64,000 nucleotides of DNA, taken from assembly GCF_011075055.1 (NCBI RefSeq), contig NC_058138.1:20248928-20312927 (forward strand), read 5' to 3'. Numbering within the stretch: the stretch's first letter is position 1; each line of letters opens with the position of its first letter. The DNA is from Mangifera indica. Taxonomy: Eukaryota; Streptophyta; Magnoliopsida; Sapindales; Anacardiaceae. Under the pieces are notes generated by a model. It was not told where the DNA came from and made no database searches. It worked only from the letters and a program-made list of their open reading frames with translations. This document shows, piece after piece, positions 38,985 to 48,930 of this stretch. The translations under genes and the position numbers were made by a program.

Positions 38985-39420
38985 TGTGGAAAGGGGTGTA
39001 GGTGTGGGAATATGGAAACGGGTGTGGGAATTTCGGAAAGGGTGCGTGGACGGTGCGACAACTTCTGAAAGAGTGTGGCAATTGCGGAAAGGGTGCGACA
39101 GTTTTTGAAAGGGTGCGGCAATTGCGGAAAGGGTGCGAGAATCGTTGAAAGGGTGCACCAACCGTGAAGGGTGTGTGGAAATTGCAGAAAGGGTGCGACA
39201 GCTTTTGAAAGGGTACGGAAAGGGTGCAGCAGTTTCTAAAAGAATGTCGCAATTGTGGAAAGGGTACGATAGTTTTTGAAAAGGTGCGGAAGCTTCTGAA
39301 AGGGTGCGGGATTTGCTGAAAGGGTGTGGCAATTCCTGAAAGGGTGCGACATTTTCTAAAAAGGTGCGGCAATTTTTGAAAGGGTGCGGCATTTGCTGAA
39401 AGGGTGCGTGGAACTGTGCG
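38985..39420. repeat. Left 20-bp minisatellite array of the foldback element
   Basis: About 20 units of consensus GAAAGGGTGCGGCAATTTCT, 20 bp each, with point changes and a few gaps. It is mirrored as AGAAATTGCCGCACCCTTTC units at 40120-40700. Long ORFs across it (up to 171 codons) follow from the repeat: 20 is not a multiple of three, so the same 20-residue peptide is open in all three frames. Confidence 0.9.
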
Positions 39421-39599
39421 GCAACTCACTGCGTGGAATATATATTAATATATTATATATTAATACATATTATATTATATTATATTAATATATAATATTA
39501 TATAATATATAATAATAATATATTATACATTAATATAATATAATATGTATTAATATAATATAATATAATAATAAATGATATAATATTAATATTAAAAGG

Positions 39600-39985
39600 G
39601 TGTGGTATTTTCTAAAAGGGTGCGGGACTTTGGTAAGGGGTGCGTGTGTGTGCGAGCGGGCGTGCGCGTGCACGCGCTGGTGCGTGCATGCGGGCGCGCG
39701 GACACTGGTGCCCCCGCACCCCTTACTAAAATATCGCACCCCGTTCTCGCACCTGTACGCAGCGCCAGCGCGCACGCAAGCAGCGCCAGCGCCCGCATGC
39801 AAGCAGCGCCAGCGCCCGCACGCACGCAGCTCCAACGCCCGCACGCCCGCACACACGCAACACCAGTGAGAGCGCGCCTGCGCGCCCGCATGCCGCACCA
39901 CTGCGCATGCGAGTACCCGCACCCGGACGCAGCAGCGCTCACACACCTGCTCGCACGCACCCGCACCCCTTACCAAATTCCCGCA
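39600..39985. repeat. GC-rich core of the foldback element
   Basis: A sharply GC- and CpG-rich island in otherwise AT-rich DNA. It contains three to four tandem units of about 23 bp of the type GCGCCAGCGCCCGCATGCAA at 39770-39850. Its edges still mirror each other (GGTAAGGGGTGCG at 39632 and CGCACCCCTTACC at 39961). Confidence 0.85.
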
Positions 39986-40119
39986 CCCTTTTAATATTAA
40001 TATTATAATATTATAATAATATTATATTATTATATAATATTATATATTAATATAATATAATATAATATGTATTGATATATAATATATTAATATATATTCT
40101 ATGCAGTGAGTTGCCGCAT

Positions 40120-40700
40120 AGTTCCACACACCCTTTCAGCAAATGCCGCACCCTTTCAGAAAATACTGCACCCTTTTAGAAAATGCCGTACCTTTTCAGA
40201 AAATTTTGCACCATTTTAGAAATTGTCGTACCTTTTCAGAAAATATCGTACCCTTTCAGAAATTGCCGCATCCTTTCACACACCCGCCACGCTTGCCGCA
40301 CCCTTTCAGCAAATCCTGCACCCTTTCAGAAGCTGTCGCACTCTTTTCATAATTGTCGCACTTTTTTAGAAATTGCCGCACCCTTTTTGCACCCCTTCAG
40401 AAACTGTCGCATCCTTTTCGTACCCTTTCAGAAGCTACCTCACCCTTTCCACAATTTCCACACACCCTTCACGGTTGGTGCACCCTTTCAGTAATTCTCA
40501 CACCCTTTCAGAAACTGTCACACCCTTTCCGCAATTGTCGCACCCTTTCAGAAACTATCGCACCCTTTAAGCAATTCTCACACCCTTTCAAAAACTGTCG
40601 CACCCTTTCCGCAATTGCCGCACCCTTTCAGAAGCTACCGCACCGTCCACGCACCCTTTTCGAAATTCCCCCACCTGTTTCCATATTCCCGCACCCACAC
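40120..40700. repeat. Right 20-bp minisatellite array of the foldback element
   Basis: About 28 units of CCGCACCCTTTCAGAAATTG-type sequence, the inverse of the left array. Somewhat longer than the left arm, so array length has drifted after the arms formed or during unequal exchange. Confidence 0.88.
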
Positions 40701-41662
40701 CCCTTTTCACAAGAAAACGCACCGTTTTAAGGAAAACATATCGTTTTCGATATATGCATTGTTTTCTATATAAAAGAATCAATTATTTTATAAAAATTAA
40801 TATGTTTTTCAATTTATAAATTTTATTCATTACAGATAATCTAGAAAAAAAATTAACATTTTCGATATATAACAATCAATTATTTTATAAAATATTAATC
40901 TATTTTTTAATTTATAAATTTTATTTATTATAGATAATTTAGAGAAAAACGTAATATTTTATATATATAAGAATAAATTATTTTATAAAATATTAATCTG
41001 TTTTTTAATTTATAAATATTACGGTAATTTAATCTTAATGCTTTTCGTGAAAGGAAAACAAATAATCGGGGAAATGTTATGGTAAAGTGAGAAATTAGAC
41101 GAAGGGTATTTTTGGAATGAAAACAACGGTTTGCTTAAAAAGGTAAAATATAAAAATTATTACCGAAAAAAGTTTAAGCGAAAATGCGGCTGCCTATTAT
41201 AATTAATATCCCTGAAGAAATATACGTGCTTGTCAACCAGCCCCTTACACAGGGATGCAATAACAACTCCAATGCTATCCTCCCTCATTCCTAATCAAAA
41301 CACCAAAAAAAAAAACAAAACCAAACGCAAAATTTTAGAACAAATAACCCTGTCTTTGTCACAAATAAATTTTCTCATTCTCACAAAATCCTTCTTCCCC
41401 GAAACTTTACAACAATTAACGCTATCTTTGTCGCAGTATTTTTTGAGAATACTACGATTGTGTTTAATTGGGTTATTGATTTGGGTGTGTTTGGGAATTG
41501 CTTGTTGATCAGAAGTTCTATTGTTGAAGCTGTTTATCTCAGTAAGCAGCAGGTGTTTGTTGAGATTTCTGAGAGATCTGCTTATTGGTAAATAAGTACT
41601 CTACTTTTAAACTATCAGTGGATTTTCGAATTTGATGGGCGGGAAAGTCAGCTCACTAAACC

Positions 41663-41691
41663 TTGGGTGCGAAATAGTTAGTTGTCCTTTT
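41663..41691. repeat. Solitary Mutator-like terminus just upstream of SUVR3
   Basis: CCTTGGGTGCGAAATAGTTA resembles the right terminus of copy 3 (ATCTTGGGTGCGAATGAGTT). No matching left end was found nearby and the SUVR3 pseudogene lacks it. This is a remnant or a chance match close to the SUVR3 5' end. Confidence 0.4.
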
Positions 41692-41736
41692 GTTTATTAA
41701 GGAAATGACGGCACCGTTTACGCAAACACGAACACG

Positions 41737-44700
41737 ATGTCATTAATCAAGTCGGCCACGCCAAGAAACTGCAATCGTAAAACCCTCAATGAAGAAGAAG
41801 AGAGTGGTTTAATCCAATGTGCTCATCTGATTCTTCCATGGCTTACCCCCTCCGAACTGGCCAATACCTCCCTCACATGCAAAACCCTCTTTCACTTCTC
41901 CAAAACCGTTGTTGGATCCCGTTGTCTCGACGCTTCCAGATCCTTCGAGAACCTTCCCGTCCCGTTTCACAACACTCTCGATAAAACTCCCTATGCCTAC
42001 TTCCTTTACACCCCCTCCCAAATCATTTCTTCTTCTCCCTCTCATTCTCCGCAACGCCAGTTTTGGGGGTCTACTTTTCATACTAAACTTAAACCTGGTT
42101 CCCTGAGTCAACGCGGTCCGATTTCGGTGGTCGCGGATTCGGCCGATTTTTCTGTGGGACTGAGTCGACGATGTGAGAAACCAGGTGGGGATTGTGTTGA
42201 TGCGGCGGCTGAGTTGGGGGAAAGTGATTGTGGGTGCGAGTGTGAGAAGTGTTTGGAGGTGGGAGATGAGAATGGAGTGTTTGGGTGTCCATGTTCCTAC
42301 GGAGTGGAGGAAGTGGGAATTGCGAGTGAGTGTGGGCCGAGTTGCCGTTGCGGGTTGGAGTGTGAGAACCGGGTGAGTCAGAGAGGAATAAGAGTTCGGT
42401 TGAAGATAGTTAGGGTTTCGAAAAAAGGGTGGGGTTTGTTTGCTGATCAATTCATACCTCGAGGCCAATTTATTTGCGAGTATGCAGGTGCATAAAATGA
42501 AAATTTCTATTTATCTTGCAAAATTTTAATTTTCTTTTCTGTGGTTGATATATATTTTTTATTTGAATTATAAAGTTAATGAATCATGAATCATAGAGTT
42601 TTTGTTGCCTAATGCCTGTGGGTGATTTTGAATGCTGTGAGCCATATATGAAGTTATTGTTTGCGTGGTACATGAGTGTAGTGTTGGAATTGAGTAGGAT
42701 AGGGAAGAAATTAAACATAAGAAGGTATTACTCAATGCTAGAAGAGTTATCTTCTAATTTTCGGCAAATGCATAAAGTAACTAGCAATGAGGAGCGGGTA
42801 TTTTATAATTCAAAGGTAGTGTGGGAAAAAGAATTGATATTGGTTTTCATAAGTAAAAGTTTGTGCGAGAAGAGAGTGCATTTGGCCATCAGTTGTCCAG
42901 TTAAAGTTGAAAAAAACTCATCTCTACTCCCTTCTCACTTCGTTCTGTGTCTCTTCCACACTGTCTTTTTCTTTCATCTATCAGTTGTGCAACACATGCT
43001 TGCTTTTGTTCGGTTTCTTTCTTTCATCACTTGGGCTCTGTTCATAAGTAAAAAATTGTCTTCACATTTGAACATGACCAGGTGAATCACCTAGATTGTG
43101 TGTTTTCTTTTGAAAATAGATAAAGCTTTACATGGTTGGACTACGAAATGAGAAGGGACTAGCTGAATCTCGTTGCTGAAGGCATCTTAGAATATTTTGG
43201 AAATTTGAGGAAAATTTTATTGAATTTTATTTGTGGTGAGATAATTTGAGAGTAACATGCAACGCATAACACATTTATGTGCTATCTACTTATAGAATCT
43301 CACAATCTAACAATTTTGACTCTTTCTACTATTTGATATGTTAAAAAATGGTCAATTGGGTTTGTGCTTTTACGGCTAGATGATATCAAGATCTGATTGA
43401 AGGGAACATAGTCTGTCAACATACCGGAAGAAACAAAAGATAGAACTTCAAGGGGGCTAGTAGTGTCCTGCTTAATTTTTGGGGGGTCCAAGTCAATTTT
43501 TTCATTATTTAAACTATTATGATGAAAACTAACATAAAAGTAATTTATTACTTCAAAAAAGCCATAGCAAGCAACTAAAGAGTGGACTTGAGCATAAAAC
43601 TGGTTTATCTGGCACACCTTCAGTGCCCTTGGCGTTCGCATATTCTCTCCTACTGCATTCTATTCAACACAATCTTCATGTTCTGCAAATAATTGCATAC
43701 ACAATTCACAACTTTATGTGTCTACATTCAACATTACTTATTGTTTCTGTGGCTCTTTAGCTACTTATTGTAGGCAAAAAGTTGGTTAAGGTATTGGAGT
43801 TAAATTGAGTCTTATTATCCAGCAGGACCTGTTTCAATTTTACTTTTCAGCTTGTATTTGTGGTTTTTTTCCAGCCAGGAGCTTGTTTGACCCTTTATAG
43901 CAAAATTCTGTATTTCTTGGTTTTAAGAAGAATTGTAGAATTGCAAAATCAGTCTCTTGGAGCCATTATGGCAAACATATAAGCTGCTTCACTGTTGATT
44001 GGGGTTTGATTTTTGTAAAGTACTATTTAAGCTTGCTGACAAAGTTCTCTGCAGTTAGGCCATTTTCTCAAGAGCCATGCTAGCGTTAGTTGCGAGTGCA
44101 ATAGTCACTAGCCCTCCTCCTGACACTTCCAATTTTCAATTTAATAAATGTTGGTTTTTGTACAATGTATACATGTCAAGTGGAGGGCCAGTGACTGTCA
44201 AATTCATGATTGATGCCAGCACTCCTCTTGTCTCAATTAGTGTGGCTGGACTTGTTGGAAAAGCTGTTTTTGTTACATTTACTCTCACAATGACTAGTGT
44301 TAGGGTTAGTGTTAAGGCAACAGTGAAATCAACACCTTTACAAAGGAATTATAGTTTTTATGTAGCTTATATTTCCTGTTAAAACCAAGGCTAGGTGTTT
44401 CTTCACGTCATTGTTGACAATTCATTTACTGAAATGTTTATGGATTGCTGTTGTAGCTTCACTGCCTCTCTTTTCTTGTACAAAAGTAAGTGCATAGTCC
44501 TGAAATTCCTTTATAATTTACTTAGTTGTTACTATTTATCATCTTTATATTCATATAAGCTAGTGTTATGCTGATATACTGCTTGATTGCCATGTCAGCT
44601 TATTCGCATACCACTAAGTTGTGGTCTTAAATAGGACGTAGATTTTGCACATGCTGATTTCTGCCCAATCAAGGTTTTTTTAATTAGTGGCTTGTGTTGT

Positions 44701-45488
44701 TCTATAAGACCATGGTGCTTTGTTGACTCTGTGTTTGAACTTCACCCTGCCAATATTTATGTACAGAGACTGTTGTGAACTCCTTGATATTAGCTTTATC
44801 AGATTTAGATAAGATCATGGACACTTTCTTGACTAAGATTAGCTAGAGAAAGGAGCCAACTTAAATTTCTTGGGGTTTGTTGTACTTTCTTTCCATCTAT
44901 AGAAGTGTAGGTAGTCTGGTAATACTCAAGGCTGCTTTTTATGACCTTGCAACACATTCTTCCCAAATGCATTGTGATTATTTAGCATTTTTTGTCATAA
45001 TTGATTGGGGTTTGAGAGTTTCTTTACCATGAACAACATTTTATATTATTTACTTTAATGAATAGCTATTGAATGTTGTCATGATGTTTACTTGAATAGG
45101 TGAGCTGTTAACAACGAAGGAAGCAAGAAGACGACAAAAAATCTACGATGAACATGCATCACGTTATGGGATATCTTCTGCTCTCTTAGTTGTGAGGGAG
45201 CATCTTCCATCTGGTAAGGCATGTCTGAGGATGAATATTGATGCCACAAGAGTCGGAAATGTTGCAAGATTCATCAACCATTCTTGTGATGGTGGTAACC
45301 TGTCAACAGTACTGGTGAGACGCTCAGGAGCTTTGCTACCACGTCTTTGTTTCTTTGCCTCCAAAGTCATACAAGAAGGGGAAGAACTCACCTTTAGTTA
45401 TGGAGAAATCAGACTCAGGTCAGAGGGCTTACCATGTTTCTGCGGCAGCTCTTGCTGTTTTGGGATTTTACCATCGGAAAATACTTGA
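41737..45488 (+). CDS. SUVR3: SUVR3-like histone-lysine N-methyltransferase, 2 exons
   Basis: SET-domain protein of the SU(VAR)3-9-related group, expected to methylate histone H3 in the nucleus. Exons 41737-42487 and 45100-45488 join through a G|GT codon to 379 aa. The N-terminal part (about residues 25-120) matches SUVR3 orthologues: LIQCAHLILPWLTPSELANT, SRSFENLPVPFHNTLDKTPY, AYFLYTPSQI. Cys-rich pre-SET lies at about 160-212 (CGCECEKC, CPCSYG, CGPSCRCGLECENR). SET domain has KKGWGLFADQFIPRGQFICE, then after the junction YAGELLTTKEARRR, IDATRVGNVARFINHSCDGG (cofactor motif NHSC at 310-313) and ELTFSYG. Post-SET is CFCGSSCC. All key residues look intact. The 2.6 kb intron shares its first 570 bp or so with the pseudogene at 32688-34479. 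The foldback element ends 522 bp upstream of the ATG. Confidence 0.94.
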
Positions 45489-45913
45489 TGAAGTAGCAAA
45501 TTAAGAGTGGAACAAGAGAGCATCGCCATTTTTAATTGTAGAGTGAGACCGGCGACTTCAGCTTACCCTTTTAGTCATTGGAATCGAATTAAACTGCAAT
45601 TGCCAGATTTGGATCTTCATTCCATGCTTCAATATATTTATTTATTTATTTATATAATTATTATAATTTCTCTTCATCAGAGAACATCCATTTCATCATT
45701 AGGGTGAATAAATGTGTGACAAAAATCCATTGCATTATGTGACAAAATGCATGTGTAATTGGTTAATATTATGGTATGACAAATATACACGTCTGGTTAA
45801 AAGGTTAAGGTTAGCATCCCCCACGCCACGCCAAGGGCAGCACAAGTCTTGTGCCTTCTCATCAATTCAGAACAACCCACTCTTCATTCAACAGCTTTTA
45901 CATTATTATATTT
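45489..45913. other. SUVR3 downstream region
   Basis: Likely SUVR3 3' UTR and terminator region, with a TTTA/TTAT-rich tract at 45632-45665. I see no further gene. The MULE-like copy 5 starts at 45914. Confidence 0.45.
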
Positions 45914-46562
45914 GGGCAAAAAACTATCTCCCACCCAAGGTTTGCTCAACTAACAAATTATCATCTTTAAGTTTTAAAAAATCAAATTCACACCTGTCAT
46001 CTACTTCCTCTTCATGAATTTTGTCAAATGAAAGGATAAAATGGTCATTTTGTATATATTTTTATTTAACCTAATTTCTCTCATTCTTTCTATTTTCTCT
46101 TTTTCATTATTCTTCTTTTTATTTTTCTTTTTCAAAAGTTTAAAGACAAATTAAAATTCTTAAAATATTAAAAGTGTTAATAAAATTTTTTAGAGGTTTT
46201 TAGAAGTTTGAAAAAAATTCAAAGATATTTTTGAAATTTTTAATATTTTAATATCTCTTGACAGCTCAAAATAGTAGTTATATAGTAAAAATTGATCAAA
46301 ACACAAAAATTTAAAGTTAATTAGAGTTTTAATATTTTTTAAAATCTAAATGATAAATTTTTAATCAATAAAAATTTATTAATAATTTTACATTCATATT
46401 AAATATTAATGATAGTTTGAAAATTTTAATAAAAATATATAACAGTTATTTTAAGTAAAACCAAATAGATTCAATAACATAAAGAGATAATAGGTGATAA
46501 TCTGGTTTTTCAAATCTTATAATGAATTTCATCAAACCATGGGCAGGAATTAGTCATTTGGC
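45914..46562. mobile_element. Long-TIR Mutator-like non-autonomous element, copy 5
   Basis: A 649-bp element with an exact 9-bp flanking direct repeat ATTATATTT (45905-45913 and 46563-46571). The left end GGGCAAAAAACTATCTCCCA and the reverse complement of the right end GCCAAATGACTAATTCCTGC share the ACTA-TTCCCACCC-AAGG terminal pattern of copy 3. TIRs are more decayed than in copy 3. The interior is AT-rich with no ORF. Confidence 0.75.
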
Positions 46563-47014
46563 ATTATATTTGCTTTTATCTTAATTTACATCTTTTTTTA
46601 ATCTATATTATTATTTAATTACTTTCCACGTGCCCCCTCACTCTCTTCCCATTTCCCTTCCCCTCGCACCAACCAAACCCCATTATGTATTTATTTTTAA
46701 TTATTAGCAAAATATTTAACTTCACATTAATAATTTTTAAACCTTAATTACATATATAAAGTGTCTCATGATGCGGCATTTTACAAAAAGACCCTTTCTC
46801 TACATGTATGTGTATGCATATATATGTTATATAATAATACTTTTTTGTTTCTGCTGAAAATAAACAAAACATATAAAACAAAAAACAAAGAAGCTTCCCG
46901 CATCCATTTTGCTACCCATCACGAGACTAACGTGCATCTCATCCTCAGTTTTCACATATAAAACCACCACCTCCACCGCCTTTCTGTTTTGCTCTCTCCT
47001 CTCCCCTTCCCCCA
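46563..47014 (+). promoter_or_regulatory. Upstream region of the LBD gene with a candidate TATA box
   Basis: CATATAAAA at about 46955-46963 is a plausible TATA box 51-60 bp before the ATG at 47015. It is followed by a pyrimidine-rich leader (CTCTCTCCTCTCCCCTTCCC). The region also begins right at the 3' flank of MULE-like copy 5, so the element sits about 450 bp from the start codon. Confidence 0.45.
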
Positions 47015-47967
47015 ATGGCTCATTCCGAATCCCGACGTCGAGGCTCCGGTAAGCGTGCCTCATCCGTTACATTACCTGGGACTGTCTCATCCACATCACT
47101 GTCACCATCACAATTACCAGCACCTGCAGCACCTTGTGGTGCATGCAAATTCCTGAGGAGAAAATGCGTTAGTGGGTGTATTTTTGCACCCCACTTTGGC
47201 ACTGACCAAGGAGCTGCCCGGTTTGCCGCTGTGCACAAAGTGTTTGGTGCTAGTAACGTGTCCAAGCTTTTGTTACACATTCCGGTGAACCGCCGCCACG
47301 ACGCTGTGGTTACAATTTCTTATGAGGCTCAGGCACGCCTCTCGGATCCTGTTTACGGCTGTGTCTCCACCATACTTGCCTTACAGCAACAGGTAATATT
47401 TTTTAACCATTTATAAACAATTAATTAACTTTTATTCTTCAACAAGCATTAATGGATGATTCCATATATATATATATATATATATATAATTTGATGGTAA
47501 CTTAATAAATATCGTATATTAAAACTATCTACAAATCTTTATATTAATTAACTTAATCAATTTTGAACGCTGAAATGTATAATGATTTACAGGTGGGATC
47601 TCTTCAGGCCGAGCTAGCGATGGTGCAAGGTCAACTGCTGAACAGCCAGTTCGCGATGGCGAACGCCCTACAGAACTCCCCCCAGCAGCAGCAGCATCAG
47701 CAGCCACAGCAACCGCAGCAGCATGTGGGGGTGATACAGCCCGCCTACTCAAACAGCTCTTCAGTCTCTACCAACTTCATCAACATGAGCAATTTCGCCT
47801 CCAACTTCGACCTCGTAGCTGAAACTGGTGTGTCAGTGCCGTCTTCCCAGAGCATGGATCACTTCCATGAGCTCTCTCGGCCTGCCCTCGATGACGAAGA
47901 AGATGAAGAAGAGAGCCAGATTCCTTTAATGTTTAATAATGATCAGATAAATCTTAGCAGGAGATAA
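47015..47967 (+). CDS. LBD20: Class I LOB-domain (LBD/ASL) transcription factor, LBD20-like, 2 exons
   Basis: Plant-specific DNA-binding regulator. Exons 47015-47392 and 47593-47967 give 250 aa, with the intron at the usual LBD position inside the coiled coil. The zinc-finger-like C block is complete: Cys 41, 44, 51 and 55 ([17 protein letters not shown]2CX6CX3C). The GAS block ([20 protein letters not shown]) and [10 protein letters not shown] follow, then a class I leucine-zipper-like L-x6-L-x3-L-x6-L ([19 protein letters not shown]). The C-terminal half is Gln-rich ([13 protein letters not shown]) and ends in an acidic run (DDEEDEEES), typical of activation regions. A Ser/Pro-rich leader precedes the C block. 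The specific symbol rests on the [20 protein letters not shown] wording and on sitting between SUVR3 and the LRR kinase, as At3g03760 does. The family call is firm and the paralogue call less so. Confidence 0.9.
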
Positions 47968-48930
47968 ATTAAAGTTTGTAGAATTTCGTTTCTTAGTAAG
48001 GCTTTTTGTCCAAATAATGATGGTGTTGGTGCTGATAGTTAATAATAGAAATATTAAATATTATTTTCTCATTTAGTAGAAAAATGTTTTAATTGGTAGC
48101 TTTTGTTTTACAATGCAAAGGGGTGTTTAGACAGTTTTTAAAATTTTCAAGGTTAATTTGAAAATTACAAAAATTCTTTTACCAGGCTAAATTAAAAAAG
48201 AATTTATCTTAATTACTTAGAAGGACACGAAATTAAAACGGACATTTTTTTCTTAGGACCGACATGTTATCTTATTCATACCCTTTACATTTTCCAATTA
48301 TATAATTTTTTTTCCATCGATATTATCATCATTAATTAACATAAAAATAAATACATAAATAATAATTAGAAAATAATTTCATTAATTAGAAAATAATAAT
48401 TATCATTAATTAATTAACACAGGAAGTTTATTTAATCAATCTATCTATTAAATTCGATTTATTTTACTTTTAATTTTTTAATTGAATTAAAATTTCAGAA
48501 TTTATTTATTATTTTCGGTATTATTTAAAAAAAGTAATTTTAATAGTTAGAGTAACATTTATATTAAATATTTGTTTCATAAATTTATAAAAATAAGTAA
48601 TAATTAAAAATTAAATTAAATTATTTTTATTAACAAAAATAGACTACGGTTAGATAAATTGGAAAATACATTCTCGTTTGTATCATCACTAACCAGAGCG
48701 TAGATCAGTACATACATACGTATATAAAATTTTTTTCCTTTACCTCACGAGGTGGAGGGAGGAATATCTTTTGTTTTTATTTTTCTTTTTAATTTTTTGA
48801 GAAATATAATAAATTTATAAATACACTCACACGCAACCAGGTTCAGGCGTGAAAGAAACTCAACCCTCTTGTTTTTTCAGAGATATCTCTCTTCTAGAAC
48901 TTTCTTTTTCTAAGATTGGAGCCATCAGCC
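47968..48930. other. Intergenic region between LBD and UBC2-like genes
   Basis: AT-rich, with no supported gene. Presumably LBD 3' UTR at the left and the ubiquitin-conjugating enzyme promoter and leader at the right (TTCTAGAACTTTC at about 48892, a heat-shock-element-like palindrome). Confidence 0.4.

Larger units (their letters stand above)
38482..41214. mobile_element. Giant foldback (palindromic) transposon-like element, 2.7 kb
   Basis: Begins CAGGGATATTAATTA and ends with its inverse TAATTAATATCCCTG. The arms mirror each other along nearly their entire length. In order from each end: (1) a unique TIR of about 230 bp with CCGATTATTTGTTTTC; (2) about three tandem copies of an AT-rich unit of about 100 bp (38690-38935 and 40775-41015); (3) a minisatellite of about 20-bp units (38985-39420 and 40120-40700); (4) a TA-rich block (39428-39596 and 39985-40105); (5) a shared GC-rich core (about 39600-39985). 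The CAGGG end resembles hAT termini, but no convincing 8-bp target duplication flanks it (CATATATA versus AAGAAATA). No transposase is encoded. Foldback-element class is inferred from structure. Confidence 0.85.

Noticed and set aside
38985..39420. CRISPR-like array
   Set aside because: Units are contiguous 20-bp tandem copies with no unique spacers, in a plant nuclear context.
38877..39429. Overlapping 168-171-codon ORFs on the minus strand (and 101-125-codon ORFs at 40143-40730 on plus) as a repeat protein gene
   Set aside because: They coincide exactly with the 20-bp minisatellite in the foldback arms; all frames are open for arithmetic reasons and no start context, splice sites or known domain supports a gene.
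39530..39994. Ala/Arg/Cys-rich ORFs on both strands of the GC-rich core
   Set aside because: Composition artefacts of a tandem GC-rich repeat; open on both strands at once.
38474..41222. 8-bp target-site duplication that would make the foldback a hAT element
   Set aside because: Flanking octamers CATATATA and AAGAAATA match at only 5 of 8 positions in AT-rich sequence; not enough to assign a superfamily.
41230..41508. 92-codon ORF between the foldback and SUVR3
   Set aside because: Internal near-repeat (EQITLSLSQ/QQLTLSLSQ) and Lys-rich leader, with no homologue recognised; more likely upstream non-coding sequence.
43300..43641. 113-codon minus-strand ORF in the SUVR3 intron as a retroelement gene
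   Set aside because: I could not align it by eye with any retroelement domain; too weak to annotate.
44077..44382. 101-codon plus-strand ORF in the SUVR3 intron
   Set aside because: Low-complexity hydrophobic/Ser-Thr sequence with no splice support and no recognisable family.
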